From the NCBI GenBank assembly GCA_910585255.1, contig CAJUEI010000166.1, positions 1 through 8,729 on the forward strand: a stretch of 8,729 nucleotides of DNA, given 5' to 3'. Position numbers and translations under genes: made by a program. Of the stretch, positions 6,621 to 8,729 are shown in pieces. The first letter of the stretch is position 1; each line of letters begins with the position of its first letter. Under the pieces are notes generated by a model that saw only the letters and a list, made by a program, of their open reading frames with translations, was not told the DNA's origin and did not search any database. Source of the DNA: an uncultured Lachnospiraceae bacterium. GTDB lineage: Bacteria > Bacillota > Clostridia > Lachnospirales > Lachnospiraceae.

Positions 6621-7895
6621 TCAGCGATTCGCTATCTCTTGTATCACTTCCTCCCAAGTTACGCCACATTCTACCATCATAACCATTACATGATACAGAA
6701 AATCTGCTATCTCATATTTAATCTCTTCTGGTTCTGGATTTTTTGCTGCAATAATAATCTCTGCCGCTTCCTCTCCTACCTTTTTCAGAATCTTATCCAA
6801 TCCCTTTTCAAATAAATAGTTGGTATAAGACCCCTCTTTCGGATGTGCCTTCCGGTCAGCAATCGTTTGGTATTCCTTTTCTAATACCTGAGAAAACCGA
6901 TTTGTTTTCCTTTCTTTCTCAAATATCGTGCGGAAGAAGCAGGAATAAGAACCTGTATGACAAGCAGCCCCCACCTGAGAAACCCGAGCCAGCAGTGTAT
7001 CAAAATCACAGTCAGCCGTAAGTGACTTTACATACTGAAAATGCCCGCTGGTAAGCCCTTTTACCCAAAGTTCCTGTCTGCTTCTGCTGTAATATGTCAT
7101 CCGCCCGGTTTTTATTGTATTATAAAATGCCTCTTCATTCATATAGGCAAGCATTAAAACCTGCTGGGTCTGATCTTCCTGCACAATAACCGGAACTAAA
7201 CCGTCTGCATTTTTCTTGAAATCCGTCCAAGATAAATTCGGTGTTACGATCTGCATCTCCAATCCAACCGCTCTGCAAGTCTCTTTAAAAGCCATCACCT
7301 GAAAATCAGACTTAGATAAAAAACCGCCGCTTAGACAACCGACATTTTTCCGTTCCAATAGTTTTACTGCTTCAGAAATTTCTTCTCCCTGATACTCTAT
7401 CAAAAGCGAAGCAGTTTCCGGTATCTGCTCTAAAACATCCAAGCTATTAAAATCAGCAGAAATATAAAACATTCCTACAAGCGAATCAACCTCTTTTTTT
7501 GGTTCTTCCAACTGCGGACAATAAATAATTTTTTCCGCCCCAAAACGAGAGGAAGCCTCTGAAAGTGCCTGCTCCCAAGTCTCTTTATTTTGTATAAAAA
7601 TTGCCTTTTCCGCTCCGGTATAAAGGTATTTTTTTACATCTTCAAACCGCTTCACCTCTCCTCCGGCATAGACAGGAATCTCCGCTTCCCGAATCAGTGC
7701 TTTCATACAGGCAAGATTCTTTTCATGTTCCTGATCGGTATTCGAAAACTCCAATAAAATCAAAACATCCATTCCAGTATTACTATAATACGCAGCCGCA
7801 CTTCCTCCGTCAGCAGAAACAAATTTTACCGAGCAGGCACGGTCAGAATAGACGACTCCATCTTTTATATAGACAGCTGCAGCCAATTTCTTCAT
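6621..7895 (-). CDS. hisIE: HisIE (phosphoribosyl-AMP cyclohydrolase / phosphoribosyl-ATP pyrophosphatase) with an extra HisA/F-like N-terminal domain
   Basis: This 424-residue cytoplasmic enzyme carries out steps 2 and 3 of histidine synthesis. HisI (about 220-323) has the YYSRSRQELWVKG and TSGH motifs (268-284), the Mg-binding D295-C-D297-x-D299, and zinc ligands C296, C312 and C319, spaced as in methanogen HisI. HisE (about 337-424) is a MazG-like all-helical domain with EEAAE (375-379) and EIAD (395-398). Ordinary HisIE is near 200-230 residues; the extra first 215 resemble the first part of HisF/HisA. IKDGVV (10-15), AGGEVKRFEDVKKYLYTGA (77-95) and RFGAEKIIYC (117-126) line up with HisF elements. 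The expected catalytic Asp positions hold Y9 and a Pro/Gln pair near 127-128, so this part is probably not an isomerase or cyclase. The start has AGGA 6 bases upstream and its own promoter. It ends in tandem stops TGA-TAA. Confidence 0.9.
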   Translation of the reverse strand: MKKLAAAVYIKDGVVYSDRACSVKFVSADGGSAAAYYSNTGMDVLILLEFSNTDQEHEKNLACMKALIREAEIPVYAGGEVKRFEDVKKYLYTGAEKAIFIQNKETWEQALSEASSRFGAEKIIYCPQLEEPKKEVDSLVGMFYISADFNSLDVLEQIPETASLLIEYQGEEISEAVKLLERKNVGCLSGGFLSKSDFQVMAFKETCRAVGLEMQIVTPNLSWTDFKKNADGLVPVIVQEDQTQQVLMLAYMNEEAFYNTIKTGRMTYYSRSRQELWVKGLTSGHFQYVKSLTADCDFDTLLARVSQVGAACHTGSYSCFFRTIFEKERKTNRFSQVLEKEYQTIADRKAHPKEGSYTNYLFEKGLDKILKKVGEEAAEIIIAAKNPEPEEIKYEIADFLYHVMVMMVECGVTWEEVIQEIANR

Positions 7896-7940
7896 GTTCT
7901 TTCCTCATTTCGATTTTTCTTATTTTTCATACTTTTTCTT

Positions 7941-7968
7941 ATTATAATACTTTCTATCAAAGCACCAA
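7941..7968 (-). promoter_or_regulatory. promoter of hisIE
   Basis: On the minus strand a perfect -10 TATAAT (7946-7941) is preceded at 16 bases by TTGGTG (7968-7963), which matches only the TTG of the -35 consensus. Transcription would start near 7934, about 38 bases before the hisIE ATG. The weak -35 next to a tandem repeat suggests an activated or repressed promoter, which is inference. It would let hisIE, and possibly the exporter genes, be expressed apart from hisD-hisB. Confidence 0.5.
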
Positions 7969-7970
7969 GT

Positions 7971-7986
7971 ACTCAATCACTCAATC
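7971..7986. repeat. tandem 8-bp repeat abutting the hisIE promoter
   Basis: ACTCAATC occurs twice head to tail (7971-7978 and 7979-7986); on the transcribed strand it reads GATTGAGT twice. It ends two bases upstream of the -35 hexamer. Direct repeats there are a common layout for regulator binding sites, but replication slippage in an AT-rich spacer would look the same. No regulator is identified. Confidence 0.5.
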
Positions 7987-8018
7987 AACAAATTTTACAA
8001 TTTACAACACACAAAATA

Positions 8019-8034
8019 AAGAATAAAAATTCTT
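8019..8034 (-). terminator. very weak AT-rich hairpin at the end of hisB
   Basis: AAGAAT/ATTCTT (six base pairs, four-base loop) spans the hisB stop codon and is followed on the minus strand by TATTTTG. The stem has only two GC pairs (one per end-proximal position on each arm), so it would terminate poorly. Read-through from hisB into hisIE is likely. Confidence 0.2.
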
Positions 8035-8620
8035 ATAATGTTCCCTTTGTAGAAAGTACTTCTGTAATCCGTTCATCATACTGTGTCGCTTCATCCAATG
8101 CTTTTCCAAATGCTTTAAAACACCCTTCAATAATATGATGATGATTTACACCGCTTATCTGTCTAAGATGCAGATTCATTCCGGCTCCATAAGAAACCGA
8201 ATAGAAAAACTCTCTTACCATCTCTGTATCAAAATACCCCACTCGATCCGTTGTCAGTGTCACATCATAGACCAGATAAGGACGTCCCGACAGATCCAAA
8301 GAAGCCAAAATCAATGCCTCATCCATAGGCAGCAAAAACGATCCAAACCTCCGAATTCCCACTTTATCTCCAAGTGCTTCCCGAATTGCTTGTCCCAGCA
8401 CAATTCCGGTATCCTCAATTGTATGATGACTGTCCACATACAGATCCCCTGTCACCTTTACCTTTAAATCAAAAAATCCATGCCGGGCAAAACTATTTAA
8501 CATATGATCAAAAAACCCGATTCCAGTAGCAATCTCTGTTTTTCCGCTGCCATCTAAATCCAAAAACAGGGCAATATTCGTTTCATTAGTAGCCCGTCTT
8601 ACATCTGCAGTACGTGCCAT
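8033..8620 (-). CDS. hisB: imidazoleglycerol-phosphate dehydratase HisB
   Basis: The 195-residue cytoplasmic enzyme dehydrates imidazole glycerol phosphate to imidazole acetol phosphate in histidine synthesis. It is full length for the monofunctional form and shows the whole set of family signatures: GIGFFDHML (33-41), DSHHTIEDTG (63-72), SYGAGMN (143-149), NHHHIIEGCFKA (159-170) and the C-terminal STKGTL. The two HHxxE motifs (H65/H66/E69 and H161/H162/E165) provide manganese ligands. The start is set by GGAGG (8633-8629), 8 bases before the ATG. The gene starts 21 bases after hisD, so the two are cotranscribed; hisIE follows after 137 bases. There is no fused histidinol-phosphate phosphatase domain such as occurs in enterobacteria. 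Confidence 0.97.
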   Translation of the reverse strand: MARTADVRRATNETNIALFLDLDGSGKTEIATGIGFFDHMLNSFARHGFFDLKVKVTGDLYVDSHHTIEDTGIVLGQAIREALGDKVGIRRFGSFLLPMDEALILASLDLSGRPYLVYDVTLTTDRVGYFDTEMVREFFYSVSYGAGMNLHLRQISGVNHHHIIEGCFKAFGKALDEATQYDERITEVLSTKGTL

Positions 8621-8641
8621 AAAAATATCCTCCAGTATCCT

Positions 8642-8729
8642 CTAATTTTTTTCTGTCTCTTCTTCCTCAAACCGAACCCGAATCGAATTTGCATGAGCCG
8701 TAAGCGATTCTGCCTCAGCAAATGCAATA
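8642..8729 (-). CDS. hisD: histidinol dehydrogenase HisD, C-terminal end only
   Basis: The last 28 codons of a minus-strand gene are visible, ending in TAG (8644-8642). They contain AFAEAESLTAHANSIRVR, which matches the conserved C-terminus of HisD (AEaEgLtaHa.ai..R), including the His of the zinc-site region, followed by an acidic tail EEEETEKN. HisD oxidises histidinol to histidine with two NAD+. The rest lies beyond the window. Position directly before hisB supports the call. Confidence 0.85.
   Translation of the reverse strand, partial: IAFAEAESLTAHANSIRVRFEEEETEKN

Noticed and set aside
3687..8467. Several plus-strand open frames opposite the ABC and his genes.
   Set aside because: They are antisense shadows of well-supported genes, with no family signatures and no ribosome binding sites.
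1..8729. A defence system, CRISPR array, prophage or transposon.
   Set aside because: No spaced repeats, transposase, integrase or defence-type domains were seen; the coding content is metabolism, transport and redox.

Overview
The window looks like chromosomal DNA of an anaerobic, low-GC Firmicute, most likely a Lachnospiraceae/Clostridia member. The reasons are AT-rich intergenic DNA, strong GGAGG ribosome binding sites, a group-B-type [FeFe] hydrogenase, a flavin reductase-rubredoxin protein, and a clostridial-looking HisIE. The assignment is inferred from gene content and style, not from a marker gene. No tRNA, rRNA, CRISPR array, transposase or phage gene was seen.

Layout. (1) Bases 1-30 hold the first codons of an unidentified minus-strand gene. 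(2) Bases 31-611 have no gene. Their main content is a 247-bp nested inverted repeat (169-415) that could be a large structured RNA or a miniature mobile element, followed by a C-rich/G-rich tract and a good sigma-A-type promoter (472-499). (3) That promoter reads into a plus-strand flavin reductase-rubredoxin gene (612-1232). Immediately after its stop, in another frame, lies a short fragment that still reads like the start of a rubrerythrin domain (1228-1290), the apparent stump of a lost rubrerythrin. (4) Bases 1291-1514 carry two or three hairpins between convergent genes, probably bidirectional terminators. (5) Bases 1515-2966 (minus) encode a [FeFe] hydrogenase with its own promoter. (6) Bases 3077-6557 (minus) encode two overlapping ABC half-transporters that form a textbook heterodimeric exporter with one degenerate ATP site. 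(7) Bases 6621-8729 (minus) are a piece of the histidine operon: hisD (3' end only), hisB, and hisIE carrying an extra N-terminal domain that looks like a catalytically dead HisA/HisF half-barrel. A promoter with a tandem 8-bp repeat sits in front of hisIE.

How the parts fit. From right to left on the minus strand, hisD-hisB-hisIE make histidine, catalysing the last (HisD), the dehydratase (HisB) and the second and third (HisI/HisE) steps; hisG, hisC, hisH, hisA and hisF are not in this window. The exporter pair follows hisIE after 63 bases with no convincing terminator, so read-through is possible but no functional link is evident. The hydrogenase and the flavin reductase-rubredoxin protein are both anaerobic electron-transfer functions (ferredoxin-linked hydrogen turnover; NAD(P)H-to-rubredoxin electron supply for O2/NO/peroxide detoxification), but they are convergent and separately promoted.

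The items most worth a second look are the inverted-repeat element at 169-415, the rubrerythrin stump at 1228-1290, and the HisF-like domain fused to HisIE. No complete novel multi-gene system is visible in this window.
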